A DNA stretch of 39,593 nt from Candidatus Laterigemmans baculatus (GTDB lineage: Bacteria; Planctomycetota; Planctomycetia; Pirellulales; Pirellulaceae): the NCBI RefSeq assembly GCF_010367455.1, contig NZ_WRPR01000080.1, positions 1-39,593 of the forward strand, in the 5' to 3' direction. Shown piece by piece: positions 10,081-19,349 of the stretch. The number at the start of each line of letters is the position of its first letter. Within the stretch, counting starts at the first letter, position 1. The notes below the pieces were generated by a model. That model saw only the letters and a list, made by a program, of their open reading frames with translations. It was not told the origin of the DNA and did no database searches. Both the position numbers and the translations under genes were made by a program.

Positions 10081-11322
10081 TCAGTCGGCGAAGTTTTCGA
10101 CGATCCCGAGGTTCTCAATGCCAAACCGCCGCAGCTGCCGCAGGCAAGCTTGCTGGGCAACCGGATCGTCCCCCCGGGCATCCTCGACCACGAGCGCCGC
10201 ATCGATCTGACACGTCGACTCGGCCGAACCGGCTAGCGGGGCTCCCGGAATCCAGTCCCGAGAGTCAATCGCTCCGGCGTCGAGGATCACCAGGTCGAAA
10301 GCCGCCGAGAGCTGGTCCAGCATGGCAGCGGTTGCGGCCGCGTCGGGAGCCGGCGCGTCGGGAGCCGGAGCGGCAGTCGACCGGGAGGCGAGGAGCGGCA
10401 GGACCGCGAATCCGTCCTCGACCGAACTCACCGCAACTTCCTCCGCTGGCAGCCCGCTGCGGAGGGCCTCGTCCCAGCCCTGTTCCACTTCCAGCCGGAG
10501 TTTTTCCACCAGCGCCGGATGATCAAGATCGCCGTCGACCAACACCACCCGCGCTCCGGTTGCTGCGACCAGCCGAGCCAATGCGATGGCTAACGTGGAG
10601 CAGCCCTGGCCGCGACGCGGACTGGTGACCGCCAACAATTTGAGTCCCTCGGCGCAAGCTCCCCGCAACCGCCGCGCAGCTTCCCCCAGCGGGCTGGCCG
10701 GTCGGATCAGCTCGCAAATCGTCTCCTCAAAGTCAAACCGCTCGACTTCCCAAACCGCCTGAAACGAAGCCGCCGGAGTCTCGTCCGCCGCGAGCCGAGC
10801 CGTCGATTCGCTGACTTCGATGTCGCTCCCTCGGCCAGCGGTCCCGCGCTCCGTCGTGGCCGCTGGGGCCGGAACTGCTGGGGCCGGAACTGCTGGGGTT
10901 GGCTGGCTCTGCGGCGGCGCGTCGACCAGGTCGAATGCCGAGAGGTTCAACGAGACCGGTTGGTAATGGGGCCCCTGGAGTTCGTGGGCCGAGTCGAACA
11001 CCAGCACCGAAGGGGCCGCGTCGATCGACGGCCTGGCCGGTGCCGATCCGGAAGCTGGCGGCGGAGTCGAGGGACGGGTATCCGCAGCAGCCTTCCCGCG
11101 GACACGCCCCGCGGCGGCTTGACCGATCGTCGAGGCGGAATCGCGGACCGCTTCGTCGCGACGCACCACCGAGCGGTCGTCGCTGTCGATCCATATCTTG
11201 GAGGCCGTCTCCTGCCCTTGCTCGCCGAGCCGTTCTTCGGCGGACCCCCTCGGCTGAACCCGCGCCACTGGCCCACGGTCCTTCGCGTATGCCTTCAGGA
11301 AGGCTTCGTCGAGCTTACTCAT
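10081..11322 (-). CDS. BY-kinase-like P-loop protein (CpsD/CapB family), degenerate motifs
   Basis: 413 residues. A long, probably disordered Pro/Ala-rich N-terminus (~1-185) begins MSKLDEAFLKAYAKD. A MinD/CpsD-like P-loop domain (~200-413) follows: LLAVTSPRRGQGCSTLAIAL, then VVLVDGDLDHP (Walker A') and FDLVILDAGA (Walker B). In BY-kinases Walker A reads GxGKS/T; here the lysine position is Cys (GQGCST). The Walker B proline pair is absent, and there is no C-terminal tyrosine cluster (tail IENLGIVENFAD). So it is a family member by fold but probably not a normal tyrosine autokinase; it may be a pseudokinase partner or ATP-binding scaffold. An alanine/proline repeat (PAPAVPAPA) precedes the domain. 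Middle gene of a three-gene minus-strand set. Confidence 0.8.
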   Translation of the reverse strand: MSKLDEAFLKAYAKDRGPVARVQPRGSAEERLGEQGQETASKIWIDSDDRSVVRRDEAVRDSASTIGQAAAGRVRGKAAADTRPSTPPPASGSAPARPSIDAAPSVLVFDSAHELQGPHYQPVSLNLSAFDLVDAPPQSQPTPAVPAPAVPAPAATTERGTAGRGSDIEVSESTARLAADETPAASFQAVWEVERFDFEETICELIRPASPLGEAARRLRGACAEGLKLLAVTSPRRGQGCSTLAIALARLVAATGARVVLVDGDLDHPALVEKLRLEVEQGWDEALRSGLPAEEVAVSSVEDGFAVLPLLASRSTAAPAPDAPAPDAAATAAMLDQLSAAFDLVILDAGAIDSRDWIPGAPLAGSAESTCQIDAALVVEDARGDDPVAQQACLRQLRRFGIENLGIVENFAD

Positions 11323-11404
11323 GATGGCGGGTACCTACGGTGCAGTGGAAAGAATCCAAGGGGTGGGGTCTGACGAGGGAATCGCGCAGCCAAGCCGATG
11401 CGAC

Positions 11405-13093
11405 TCAAGGAGTGGCTGGATACTCGGTGCCCGAGGAGTACCCGCTCGAAGGAGCCGGAGGAGTACCGGGGTACTGAGTACTGGGGTACTGAGTACTGGG
11501 GTACTGAGTGCCCGAGTCCTGAGGACCGGGGTACTGAGTACTGGGGTACTGAGTACTCGGGTACTGCGTACTCGGATACTGCGCGGCTGGTCCCTGCTCA
11601 CTGCCTGAATACGGATCGCTCGGCATCTGCCCCTGCCCAAAACCGCTGGAGTAGGGATTGCTTTGATACGGGTTCTGAGCCGTTCGCGCCGCGGGGCCTT
11701 CGGGGCCTGCCGCAAAGCCGCGTTGGCCGCTCGGGTTCCGCGGCGGATTGATCGCCGGGTACGCGCCGGCACCACCGGGAGTTGGGCCGTAGGGAGATGG
11801 GTCGGGTTCGCTCGCCGGCGCGGCGGGGCCGTAGGGGGACGGCGGCTCGGTCGCCGGCAAGTACTGCGACCAGTCCACGACTCCCGCCGGCTGGTCGGTC
11901 GTCGAATAGTTGGGAGCCGGCGCCGCTTCCGCTGGAGGCCCGATTCCGGCGACAGCCGCATCGACGGCCGCGCGAATCGCATCTTCCGGCGTGATTCCAG
12001 CAGCGGCGGCGTTCGGCTCGGCCGGCGTGGTTCCGCCGGCGCGGCGGTCGGCTTCGGTGATGAATTGTCGCGTCGCTACCGAGATCGGCTCGGACTGCGA
12101 TTCCTCCGAGAGTTCGACGGAGCTTCGCTTCGTCCCCGCATCGGCAGGGGAGTCGGGGTTCGCCGCTTGGAGCCCGGCCAGGTCGAACGCTGGAACCGCC
12201 GCTCGCGGCCCACCACTGGTGCGAGCCTCCGGCACGGGACGATCGGTCGAAGCGGGATTGAACTCCACCGCAGGCTTATCGGTCGCCGAGCCGAACAAAC
12301 CGCTGGCGGCTTGGTTGTCGCTGGACGCGGCCCCCGTCGCTTCGCTCGCGCCAGCCCGTGGGTCGCCCCCAGCGCGTGGGTCGTCGGTAGCCTGCTGAGC
12401 ACCGGGCGATTGGGGAGCGTTGGTGGCGGTCGGCTGCTGGCTTCGCGTCGCGGCTTCGCGTGCCGGGGTTTCGTCGAGCGCGGGCAAGTCGAGGTTGGCG
12501 AGCGTCTGGTTGGTATCGGTGGGCGTGCTTCCCCGGTTGGCGAGCACCGCCACGGTGGCGACGGCTCCGATCAGCAACAGCAGCACCAATCGCGAGCCGA
12601 TGCCCTCCATCCAGCCTCGGCCGGCCGGGGCGGGGAAATTCTCCAGCGGCGTCCGGACTTTGGGAAATTTGTCCTTTTCCGCGGCTTTCGGAGCAGGGCT
12701 TTCCGCAGCCCCGAACGGCGGCGCGACAGTCTCCTGAAGCGGCGCGGGAGGGCTCTGAAACGGCGCAGCGCCTTGCAGCGGGGCGGCAGGGCTCTGAAAC
12801 GGCGCAGCGCCTTGCAGCGGGGCTGTGCCTTGCAGGGGGGCTGTGCCTTGCAGGGGGGCTGTGCCCTGCAGGGGGGCTGTGCCCTGCAGCGGGGTGCCCG
12901 GTGAGACCTGCGGAGCCGGCTCGAGCGGTTGCGGAGGCTCTTGCAGAGCGGCGGCCGCGTCTCCCGGAGCGGGATGCTTCTTAACCGTCGGCACCCGGAA
13001 CAACGTCGGCGGCCGGTCGACCACCCTCTCGGCGTTGACGAAGATGCGTTGCGGGTTCCCGCCGGGCGGGGTCTGCGGTGTCGAAGCCGTCAT
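11405..13093 (-). CDS. Single-pass membrane protein with Pro/Gln/Tyr-rich repeats
   Basis: 562 residues with no family I recognise. Residues 1-166 are presumably cytoplasmic and hold repeats of PLQGTA (~68-95) and APFQSP/APLQG (~95-120). One transmembrane helix, SRLVLLLLIGAVATVAVLAN (167-186), follows. The remaining ~375 residues would lie outside the inner membrane: a low-complexity Ala/Pro/Gly/Ser region, then a Pro/Gln/Tyr-rich tail ending in YPSTQ pentads. The ATG at 13093 has AAGGAAG about seven bases upstream. The first gene of the set with the BY-kinase-like protein (82-bp gap) and ExeA-type ATPase. The topology, with a Pro-rich periplasmic arm, resembles energy-coupling or co-polymerase partner proteins (ExeB/TonB or Wzz-like linkers), but no such domain is visible. 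Repeat copy number probably varies. Confidence 0.75.
   Translation of the reverse strand: MTASTPQTPPGGNPQRIFVNAERVVDRPPTLFRVPTVKKHPAPGDAAAALQEPPQPLEPAPQVSPGTPLQGTAPLQGTAPLQGTAPLQGTAPLQGAAPFQSPAAPLQGAAPFQSPPAPLQETVAPPFGAAESPAPKAAEKDKFPKVRTPLENFPAPAGRGWMEGIGSRLVLLLLIGAVATVAVLANRGSTPTDTNQTLANLDLPALDETPAREAATRSQQPTATNAPQSPGAQQATDDPRAGGDPRAGASEATGAASSDNQAASGLFGSATDKPAVEFNPASTDRPVPEARTSGGPRAAVPAFDLAGLQAANPDSPADAGTKRSSVELSEESQSEPISVATRQFITEADRRAGGTTPAEPNAAAAGITPEDAIRAAVDAAVAGIGPPAEAAPAPNYSTTDQPAGVVDWSQYLPATEPPSPYGPAAPASEPDPSPYGPTPGGAGAYPAINPPRNPSGQRGFAAGPEGPAARTAQNPYQSNPYSSGFGQGQMPSDPYSGSEQGPAAQYPSTQYPSTQYPSTQYPGPQDSGTQYPSTQYPSTQYPGTPPAPSSGYSSGTEYPATP
11463..11581 (-). repeat. 15-bp coding tandem repeat (YPSTQ pentads)
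   Basis: On the plus strand the unit is GGGGTACTGAGTACT, repeated with small changes and interrupted once by a diverged copy near 11510-11527. It encodes the YPSTQ pentads at the C-terminus of the single-pass protein. The near-identical copies point to recent slippage expansion. Confidence 0.9.
12742..12895 (-). repeat. 18-bp and ~36-bp coding tandem repeats (PLQGTA / APFQSP)
   Basis: On the plus strand GGGGCTGTGCCTTGCAGG recurs four times with few changes (about 12808-12890). It is preceded by a larger unit, GGGCTCTGAAACGGCGCAGC plus following bases, present about twice. Both encode the cytoplasmic N-terminal repeats of the single-pass protein. Confidence 0.88.
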
Positions 13094-13262
13094 GATTCAT
13101 CTTCCTTGATTGGCGACGGGTGTCGGCCATCCGCTGAGCTCTCCCTCGTGGAGAAGCGCAACTCACTGCTGTCCGGTATCGGATCGCACTGTGGCGGTCT
13201 TGAGCTTTTTGCGGGATACCGAAAGAAGACCGGTTAGGCAAGATCGTTCGGTTGCGCGGTGG

Positions 13263-13378
13263 GAGCCGAAGGCGCTAGCCTCGGGCCTCGCAGCCTCGGG
13301 CCTTCCGCTGCAGAACCCGCGGCTAGCGCCGTCGGCTCAGTGTTTTCAGACAGAGTCTAGCGCCCGGCGGCTGATGAA
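13263..13378. repeat. Family B palindrome joined to a family A half-element
   Basis: Within the 446-bp gap 13094-13539, GAGCCGAAGGCGCTAGCC (13263 on) pairs with CCCGCGGCTAGCGCC plus GTCGGCTCA (13316-13339). TTTTCAGACAGAGTC follows and runs straight into the family A segment TAGCGCCCGGCGGCTGATGA (13358-13377). The rest of the gap shows no cobalamin or SAM riboswitch signature I could recognise, only AGGTTTTTTCAAAACCTT (13392-13409), a short imperfect hairpin. Confidence 0.85.
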
Positions 13379-13539
13379 CCCGATCTGCGAGAGGTTTTTT
13401 CAAAACCTTGCCGAAATCGGCCTTACATGGGACGATTGGACGGATTCCCGTTACGACCGCGACACTGGCGGGGCGAGGTTGTGGATTCGGCCTCTCCGCT
13501 CGGCTTTCCGTGGTCACGCCACCTTTTGTTCAAACCGAC

Positions 13540-16500
13540 ATGCTTCAAACCTCACCCACCTCGGACCTGATCGCCGAACTGCTGCAAACCCGCATCCTGA
13601 TGCTGGATGGCGCGATGGGCACGATGATTCAGCGGCTCCACTTGGACGAAGCTGCGGTTCGGGGGGAGCGGTTTCGCGAACATCACAAAGATCTCAGTCG
13701 CTTCTCGGACATTCTCTGCCTGACGCACCCGGAGAAAATTACCGATATCCACCGGGCGTACTACGAAGCGGGAGCCGACATTGTCGAGACCAATTCGTTC
13801 GGCGCCTCGCCGGTCGGCATGGTCGAATTCGACTTGCCGGTCGAATTGGTCGACGAGATCAACGCCGCCGCGGTTCGCTGCGCCCGGGCGGCGGCCGAGG
13901 AGTGGAGCGACAAAACCCCCGATCGGCCGCGGTTCGTCGCCGGCTCGATCGGGCCGACCAGCCGGCAGACGGCGATCAGCACGCGGGTCGAGGATGCGGC
14001 CCACCGCGACGTGACGTTCGAAGAAATGACGGCCAGCTACAGCCGCCAGGTCGCAGCCTTAATCGAAGCGGGCGTCGACATCCTGCTGCCGGAAACGCAG
14101 ATCGACACGTTGAATTTGAAAGCCTGCCTGTTTGCGATCCGCGATTACTTTGACCAGGGGGGACGAGTCGTCCCGGTGATGGTCAGCGGAACTTTCGACA
14201 AAGGGGGTCGCACGTTCGTCAGCGGCCAGAGCATCGAAGCGTTCGTGACGGCGATCGGCCACTTCCCGCTCCTCTCGGTCGGGATGAACTGCGCCCTCGG
14301 GCCCGACGTGATGCGACCCCACCTCGAACAGCTCTCGCAGGTCGCCCCGCTTCCCATCAGCTGCTACCCGAACGCCGGGCTGCCCAACGAGATGGGCCAG
14401 TACGACCTGGGGCCTAAGAAAATGGCCGAGATGATCGGGGATTTTGCCGCCAGCGGCTGGCTGAACATCGTCGGCGGTTGCTGCGGGACGACGCCCGAGC
14501 ACATCCGGGCGATCTCCGAGCGAATCGAGGGAGTCGCACCGCGGAAGGAGCCGGAGACGCCGGTCTACACGCGGCTCTCCGGCCAGCTCCCCTTTGCGAT
14601 GCGTCCCGAAATTCCCTTCACGATGGTCGGCGAGCGGACGAACGTGACTGGGAGTCGCGCGTTCAAGCGTCTGATCCGTGAGGAGAAGTACGAAGAGGCG
14701 GTCGAGGTCGCTCGCCAGCAGGTGCAAAACGGGGCCTCGATCATCGACATCAACTTCGACGACGCGCTGCTCGACGGCGTGGAGGCGATGACGCGGTTCC
14801 TCCGCTTGATCGCCGGCGATGACGTCGTGGCGGCGGTCCCGGTGATGATCGACAGCAGCAAGTGGGAAGTCCTCGAAGCGGGGCTGCGGAACGTCCAGGG
14901 CAAGGCGATCGTCAACTCGATCTCGCTCAAGGACGGCGAAGAGGAGTTCCTCCGTCGCGCTCGGCTGGTCCGCCAGTACGGTGCGGCGGCCGTCGTGATG
15001 GCGTTCGATGAGCATGGTCAAGCGGCCGAGACCGACCACAAGGTGGCGGTCTGCAAACGCGTCTACGACCTGCTGGTCGAGGAAGTCGGGTTCCCGCCGG
15101 AAGACATCATCTTCGATCCCAACATCCTGACCGTGGGGACGGGGATTGAGGAGCACAACAACTACGCGGTCAACTTCATCGAGGCGGTCCGCCAAATCAA
15201 ACAGCTCTGCCCGGGAGCGAAAACCAGCGGCGGGGTCAGCAATATCAGCTTCTCGTTCCGCGGCAATGACCGCGTTCGCGAAGCGATGCACAGCGCGTTT
15301 CTCTACCACGCGGTCCGCGCGGGTCTCGACATGGGGATCGTCAACGCCGGCCAGCTCGAAGTCTACGAAGAGATCCCCAAAGAGTTGCTCGAGCACGTCG
15401 AGGATGTGCTGCTCAACCGCCGTCCCGACGCCACCGACCGGATGCTCGCTTTCGCCGAGACGGTCAAAGGCGAAGGCATGAAAGCGGCCGGCGAGGATCT
15501 CTCCTGGCGAGAGACCGACGTGCGAGCTCGGCTCAAGCACGCGCTGATCAAGGGTATCGACAAGTATGTCGTCGAGGACACCGAGGAAGCCCGGCTGCAA
15601 ATGGACCGCTGCCTGGACGTCATCGAAGGTCCGCTGATGGATGGCATGCAGGTCGTCGGCGATCTGTTCGGCCAGGGCAAGATGTTCCTGCCGCAGGTCG
15701 TCAAATCGGCTCGCGTGATGAAGAAGGCGGTGGCGCACCTCGAGCCGTTCATGGAGCAGGAAAAGATCGAGCTCGGCGTCGAATCCCGTTCGAGCCGAGG
15801 CAAATTCTTGATCGCTACGGTTCGCGGCGACGTCCACGACATCGGCAAAAACATCGTCGGCGTGGTGCTGGCGTGCAACAACTACGAAGTCATCGACCTC
15901 GGCGTGATGGTCTCGAGCGAAGAGATCCTCGAAAAGGCGGTCCAGCACGACGTCGATATGATCGGCCTCTCGGGACTGATCACCCCCAGTCTCGACGAGA
16001 TGGTGCACGTCGCTCGCGAGATGAAGCGGACGGGCATGAAAATGCCGCTGCTGATCGGCGGAGCGACGACCAGCGCCAAGCACACCGCCGTCCGCGTCGC
16101 CCCGGCGTACGACGGGCCGGTGGTCCACGTGATCGATGCCAGCCGCAGCGTGGGCGTCGTCGAGAAATTGATCAGCACCGAGAACCGCGACGCGTTCATC
16201 GCTCAGAACCAGCAGACGCAGGAGCAGCTCGTCGCCAGCTATCGCGAGCGACAACAGAAACTGGTGCCCTACGCCGACGCCCTGGCCGGTCGCTTCAAAA
16301 CCGATTGGCAGTCCGTGCGGATCGACACCCCCGAGTTCACCGGCACGCGCATCTTGCGCGACTTCCCGCTCGGAGAAATCCGCTCCTACATCGACTGGTC
16401 CCCGTTCTTCATGACCTGGGAGCTGAAGGGGAAATATCCCAAGATCTTCGACAACGAACAGGTCGGAGCCCAAGCTCGCGAACTGTACGACGACGCTCAG

Positions 16501-17244
16501 AAGTTGCTCGACAAGATCATCGCCGAGAACCTGCTCCGGGCGCACGCCACCTACGGCTTCTTCCCAGCGGCCAGCGAGGGCGACGATGTGATCCTCTACA
16601 CCGACGAGTCCCGCTCGAGCGAATTGACCCGGTTCCATTTCCTCCGCCAGCAGTGGGAGCGGAAGGGCCAAACCTCCTACCGCTCGCTGGCCGACTACGT
16701 GGCCCCGGTCGACAGTGGACGCCAGGACTACATCGGAGCGTTCGTGCTGACTGCCGGCGACGGCGCCGAGGAACTGGTCGCCCATTACCGCGAGCAGCAC
16801 GACGATCCCTACAACGCCATCATGGTCCAGGCCGTCGCCGACCGCTTGGCCGAGGCTTTCGCCGAACTGCTGCACGAGCGGGTTCGACGCGAGTGGTCCT
16901 ACGGCGTCGAGGAATCACTCTCCACCGAAGACCTGATCGCCGAAGCGTATCGCGGCATCCGTCCCGCCGCCGGCTATCCGGCCTGTCCGGATCACACCGA
17001 GAAGCGGATCCTGTTCGATCTGCTCGAGGCCGAGCAGCGGACCGGTGTCGAGCTGACCGAGAGCTTCGCGATGACGCCGGCGGCAAGCGTCAGCGGGTTG
17101 TACTTCGCCCACCCCGAGGCGAGGTACTTTACCGTCGACCGCGTCACCCGCGACCAGACCGAAGCTTACGCCAAGCGGAAAGGGGTGCCGCTCCGCGAGA
17201 TCGAACGCTGGCTGGCCCCGAACTTGGCCTACGATCCCGACTGA
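13540..17244 (+). CDS. metH: Cobalamin-dependent methionine synthase
   Basis: Transfers a methyl group from methyltetrahydrofolate to homocysteine through methylcobalamin. Full length: 1234 residues from this ATG (E. coli 1227). The homocysteine-binding Zn site is GMNCALGP plus [11 protein letters not shown]. The pterin domain has [16 protein letters not shown] and [12 protein letters not shown]. The cobalamin domain has the lower-axial His in [12 protein letters not shown]. The C-terminal AdoMet reactivation domain includes [16 protein letters not shown]. The ATG at 13540 ([15 protein letters not shown]) puts the [10 protein letters not shown] motif near the N-terminus. The frame is open 44 codons further upstream, but that part translates intergenic sequence without family similarity. 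Nothing resembling a B12 riboswitch is seen upstream. First gene of the metH-yhaM-queC direction. Confidence 0.98.
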   Translation: MLQTSPTSDLIAELLQTRILMLDGAMGTMIQRLHLDEAAVRGERFREHHKDLSRFSDILCLTHPEKITDIHRAYYEAGADIVETNSFGASPVGMVEFDLPVELVDEINAAAVRCARAAAEEWSDKTPDRPRFVAGSIGPTSRQTAISTRVEDAAHRDVTFEEMTASYSRQVAALIEAGVDILLPETQIDTLNLKACLFAIRDYFDQGGRVVPVMVSGTFDKGGRTFVSGQSIEAFVTAIGHFPLLSVGMNCALGPDVMRPHLEQLSQVAPLPISCYPNAGLPNEMGQYDLGPKKMAEMIGDFAASGWLNIVGGCCGTTPEHIRAISERIEGVAPRKEPETPVYTRLSGQLPFAMRPEIPFTMVGERTNVTGSRAFKRLIREEKYEEAVEVARQQVQNGASIIDINFDDALLDGVEAMTRFLRLIAGDDVVAAVPVMIDSSKWEVLEAGLRNVQGKAIVNSISLKDGEEEFLRRARLVRQYGAAAVVMAFDEHGQAAETDHKVAVCKRVYDLLVEEVGFPPEDIIFDPNILTVGTGIEEHNNYAVNFIEAVRQIKQLCPGAKTSGGVSNISFSFRGNDRVREAMHSAFLYHAVRAGLDMGIVNAGQLEVYEEIPKELLEHVEDVLLNRRPDATDRMLAFAETVKGEGMKAAGEDLSWRETDVRARLKHALIKGIDKYVVEDTEEARLQMDRCLDVIEGPLMDGMQVVGDLFGQGKMFLPQVVKSARVMKKAVAHLEPFMEQEKIELGVESRSSRGKFLIATVRGDVHDIGKNIVGVVLACNNYEVIDLGVMVSSEEILEKAVQHDVDMIGLSGLITPSLDEMVHVAREMKRTGMKMPLLIGGATTSAKHTAVRVAPAYDGPVVHVIDASRSVGVVEKLISTENRDAFIAQNQQTQEQLVASYRERQQKLVPYADALAGRFKTDWQSVRIDTPEFTGTRILRDFPLGEIRSYIDWSPFFMTWELKGKYPKIFDNEQVGAQARELYDDAQKLLDKIIAENLLRAHATYGFFPAASEGDDVILYTDESRSSELTRFHFLRQQWERKGQTSYRSLADYVAPVDSGRQDYIGAFVLTAGDGAEELVAHYREQHDDPYNAIMVQAVADRLAEAFAELLHERVRREWSYGVEESLSTEDLIAEAYRGIRPAAGYPACPDHTEKRILFDLLEAEQRTGVELTESFAMTPAASVSGLYFAHPEARYFTVDRVTRDQTEAYAKRKGVPLREIERWLAPNLAYDPD

Positions 17245-17253
17245 GTCTGCAGC

Positions 17254-17390
17254 ATAGTCGCCTTTCGCTCCGCGAAAGTAGCGCAGAGGCGCAACTCTCA
17301 TCATCCCTTTTTTTAGTCGCCTTTTTAGTCGCCTTTCGCTCCGCGAAAGTTGTGCGAAAACGCTGCTTTCGCGGAGCGAAAGGCGACTAT
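17254..17390. repeat. Family C repeats (TTTCGCTCCGCGAAA), one copy plus an inverted pair
   Basis: Copy 1 starts ATAGTCGCCTTTCGCTCCGC at 17254. A second direct copy, 17326-17349, is perfectly complementary over 24 bp to 17366-17389 with a 16-nt loop. A truncated TTTTAGTCGCC stands at about 17311-17321. Each single copy can also fold on itself (CTTTCGC/GCGAAAG). The block fills the 168-bp gap between metH and the HD exonuclease gene. Another copy is at 33779. Confidence 0.9.
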
Positions 17391-17412
17391 CCTCCGCTCA
17401 CCCAATTCGCTC

Positions 17413-18393
17413 ATGACACGACGCTACATCACGCAATTCGAACCGCAGGACCAACTCGATCAGACGTTTCGCGCGGCCGACAAACAACTCCGGGCCAACC
17501 GCCAGGGAGGCAAGTACATCCTGCTGAAACTGTCGGACCGGACCGGCACCTTGACCGGGATGTTCTGGAACGCCGACGAGCGGGTCTTTGACTCGTTTTC
17601 GCGGGGCGATTTCGTGCGCTGCAAAGGCCGCACGCAATTGTTCAATGGCGGGCTGCAGATGATCGTCAGCGAAGTCACGCGGGTCGATCCCGCCGAGGTC
17701 GATCCGGCGGACTTCGATCGCTTCGATGCCGACCGCGCGGAAGCCTTGGTCGAGCGGGCGAGCGAGCTGATCGAGAGCATGGAGAATCCCTTCCTCCGCC
17801 AGATTGGGCAAGCGTTCCTGGCCGATGAGGCGTTCCTGGAGCGGCTTAAGCAGTCCGCCGCCGCGGTCAACAACCACCACGCCTATCCCGGGGGCCTGCT
17901 GCAGCACACGGTCGATCTGATGGAGCTCGCGAAATTGGTCGCGGGCCGCTATCCGCAGCTCGACGGCGACCAACTGCTGCTCGGCGCGTTCCTGCACGAT
18001 CTGGGCAAAGTCGAAGAGCTGGCCGGCGGCGACGAAACCAGCTACACCGATCGCGGCCAACTGGTCGGCCACATCGTGATCGGCGTGCAGATGCTGGCGG
18101 AAAAGATCGCCGAGGTCGAACGCAGCGGCGGCGAAGCGGTGCCGCAGCAACTGCGGTGGAAGCTCGAACACCTCGTCCTGAGCCATCACGGGATGCTCGA
18201 ATACGGCAGTCCTAAAATCCCGCTCACGCTCGAAGCGCTCACGCTGCACCACTTGGACAACCTGGACGCCAAAATTGCCTCGGCCACTTCGATCATCGAG
18301 AATGACGTCGCCGCCGACGGCAACTGGACCAACTACAACCCCGCGCTGGGCCGCAAGCTCTGGAAGCCGACGCAGCCCACCGCCGAGTCCTGA
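17413..18393 (+). CDS. YhaM-like 3'-5' exoribonuclease (OB-fold + HD domain)
   Basis: 326 residues. The N-terminal OB-fold nucleic-acid-binding region (KYILLKLSDRTGTLTGMFWN) is followed by an HD phosphohydrolase domain with NNHHAYPGGLLQHTVDLMEL and AFLHDLGKVEEL supplying the metal-binding His and Asp residues. The architecture matches Bacillus YhaM/CBF1, which degrades RNA and some DNA 3' to 5' in a metal-dependent way. The length (~314 for YhaM) agrees. I start at ATG 17413 (MTRRYITQFEPQD). The 21 codons before it would translate family C repeat sequence. queC follows after 15 bp, so they are probably co-transcribed. Confidence 0.9.
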   Translation: MTRRYITQFEPQDQLDQTFRAADKQLRANRQGGKYILLKLSDRTGTLTGMFWNADERVFDSFSRGDFVRCKGRTQLFNGGLQMIVSEVTRVDPAEVDPADFDRFDADRAEALVERASELIESMENPFLRQIGQAFLADEAFLERLKQSAAAVNNHHAYPGGLLQHTVDLMELAKLVAGRYPQLDGDQLLLGAFLHDLGKVEELAGGDETSYTDRGQLVGHIVIGVQMLAEKIAEVERSGGEAVPQQLRWKLEHLVLSHHGMLEYGSPKIPLTLEALTLHHLDNLDAKIASATSIIENDVAADGNWTNYNPALGRKLWKPTQPTAES

Positions 18394-18408
18394 CCGCAAA
18401 GCACTCCC

Positions 18409-19113
18409 ATGTCGATGCTCCCCACCCCACCCCGCCCTGCCGTCGTGCTGCTCTCCGGCGGACTCGACAGCACGACCTGTTTGGCGATCGCCCAGCACGA
18501 GGGCTACGAGGTGCACGCATTGAGTTTCCGCTACGGTCAGCGGCACACGTATGAGCTACAGCGGGCGATGGAGATTGCACAGCGGGCGAAGGTCGCGTCG
18601 CACGTAATTGTCGACGTGGACCTGGCGGCCATCGGTCACTCCGCCCTGACCGATCCGTCGATCGCGGTCCCCAAAGCGGCTGGCATCAGCGAGATCGGTG
18701 AAGAGATTCCAGTCACCTATGTGCCCGCGCGGAACACCATCTTCCTCGCGCTCGCGCTCGGATTCGCCGAGACCCTTCACGCTCAGGAAATCTTCATCGG
18801 CGTCAACGCCCTCGACTACAGCGGGTACCCCGATTGCCGCCCCGAATTTATCAGAGCCTTCGAGCAGATGGCGAATCTGGCGACCAAGGCGACGATCGAG
18901 GAACATCACACGATCCGCATCAACGCCCCGCTGATCGATCTCAGCAAAGCGGAAATCATCGCCCGCGGACTCGCGCTCGGCGTCGACTATAGCCAGACCC
19001 TCTCGTGCTACGATCCGGGCGAGGGAGGCGTCCCCTGCGGCCACTGCGACGCCTGCTTGCTCCGCCAACAGGGCTTCGAGGCGCAAGGCCTCCAAGACCC
19101 GGCCCGCCGGTAG
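18409..19113 (+). CDS. queC: 7-cyano-7-deazaguanine (preQ0) synthase
   Basis: Converts 7-carboxy-7-deazaguanine to preQ0 with ATP and ammonia, a step in queuosine tRNA modification. 234 residues, usual length. The PP-loop ATPase motif SGGLDST lies at residues 16-22. [15 protein letters not shown] and [18 protein letters not shown] are family signatures. Zn ligands are C200, C210, C213 and C216 in [17 protein letters not shown]. Fifteen bases downstream of the HD exonuclease gene. No queD or queE is near. An in-frame second ATG two codons in could also serve as start. Confidence 0.97.
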   Translation: MSMLPTPPRPAVVLLSGGLDSTTCLAIAQHEGYEVHALSFRYGQRHTYELQRAMEIAQRAKVASHVIVDVDLAAIGHSALTDPSIAVPKAAGISEIGEEIPVTYVPARNTIFLALALGFAETLHAQEIFIGVNALDYSGYPDCRPEFIRAFEQMANLATKATIEEHHTIRINAPLIDLSKAEIIARGLALGVDYSQTLSCYDPGEGGVPCGHCDACLLRQQGFEAQGLQDPARR

Positions 19114-19147
19114 CGTACGTCAGAAAACCCGGCGATTTCACTCTTTT

Positions 19148-19266
19148 GAGCCGTAGGCGCTAGCCTCGGGTGAGCCGTAGGCGCTAGCCTCGGGCCTCGC
19201 AGCCCCGGGATTTCCGCTGCAGCACCCGCGGCTAGCGCCGTCGGCTCACGGTTTTCTGACAGAGCC
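19148..19266. repeat. Family B palindrome with a duplicated left arm
   Basis: GAGCCGTAGGCGCTAGCC plus TCGGGT stands twice in tandem (19148-19171, 19172-19194). The complementary arm CCCGCGGCTAGCGCCGTCGG plus CTCA is at 19225-19248, followed by the conserved tail GGTTTTCTGACAGAGCC. It lies between the convergent queC and yraN genes and could form a long hairpin active in both directions. Confidence 0.88.
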
Positions 19267-19268
19267 CA

Positions 19269-19334
19269 CCGTACGTCAGGCTTTCCAGCCTGACCCCCAC
19301 CGCAGCAAGTCAGCCTGGAAAGGCTGACGTACGG
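19269..19334. repeat. Nested inverted repeat, two self-complementary arms
   Basis: Arms 19269-19294 and 19309-19334 are inverted copies at 24 of 26 positions. Each arm is itself a hairpin: GTCAGGCTTTCCAGCCTGAC on the left and GTCAGCCTGGAAAGGCTGAC on the right. The two mismatches between the arms are paired with each other inside each hairpin, so the internal stems stay perfect. Sits between queC and yraN with the family B element. Confidence 0.88.
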
Positions 19335-19349
19335 GAGCGGACGTACCTC

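Noticed and set aside
13094-13539. Cobalamin or SAM riboswitch upstream of metH
   Set aside because: I looked for the conserved boxes of these riboswitches and saw none; the gap is largely explained by family A/B repeats. A covariance-model search would be decisive.
14059-16875. 938-codon open frame antisense to metH
   Set aside because: It lies wholly inside metH, has no recognisable domain, and long antisense frames are expected in high-GC coding DNA. The same applies to long frames opposite ffh, the SNF2 gene, gltX and glnS.
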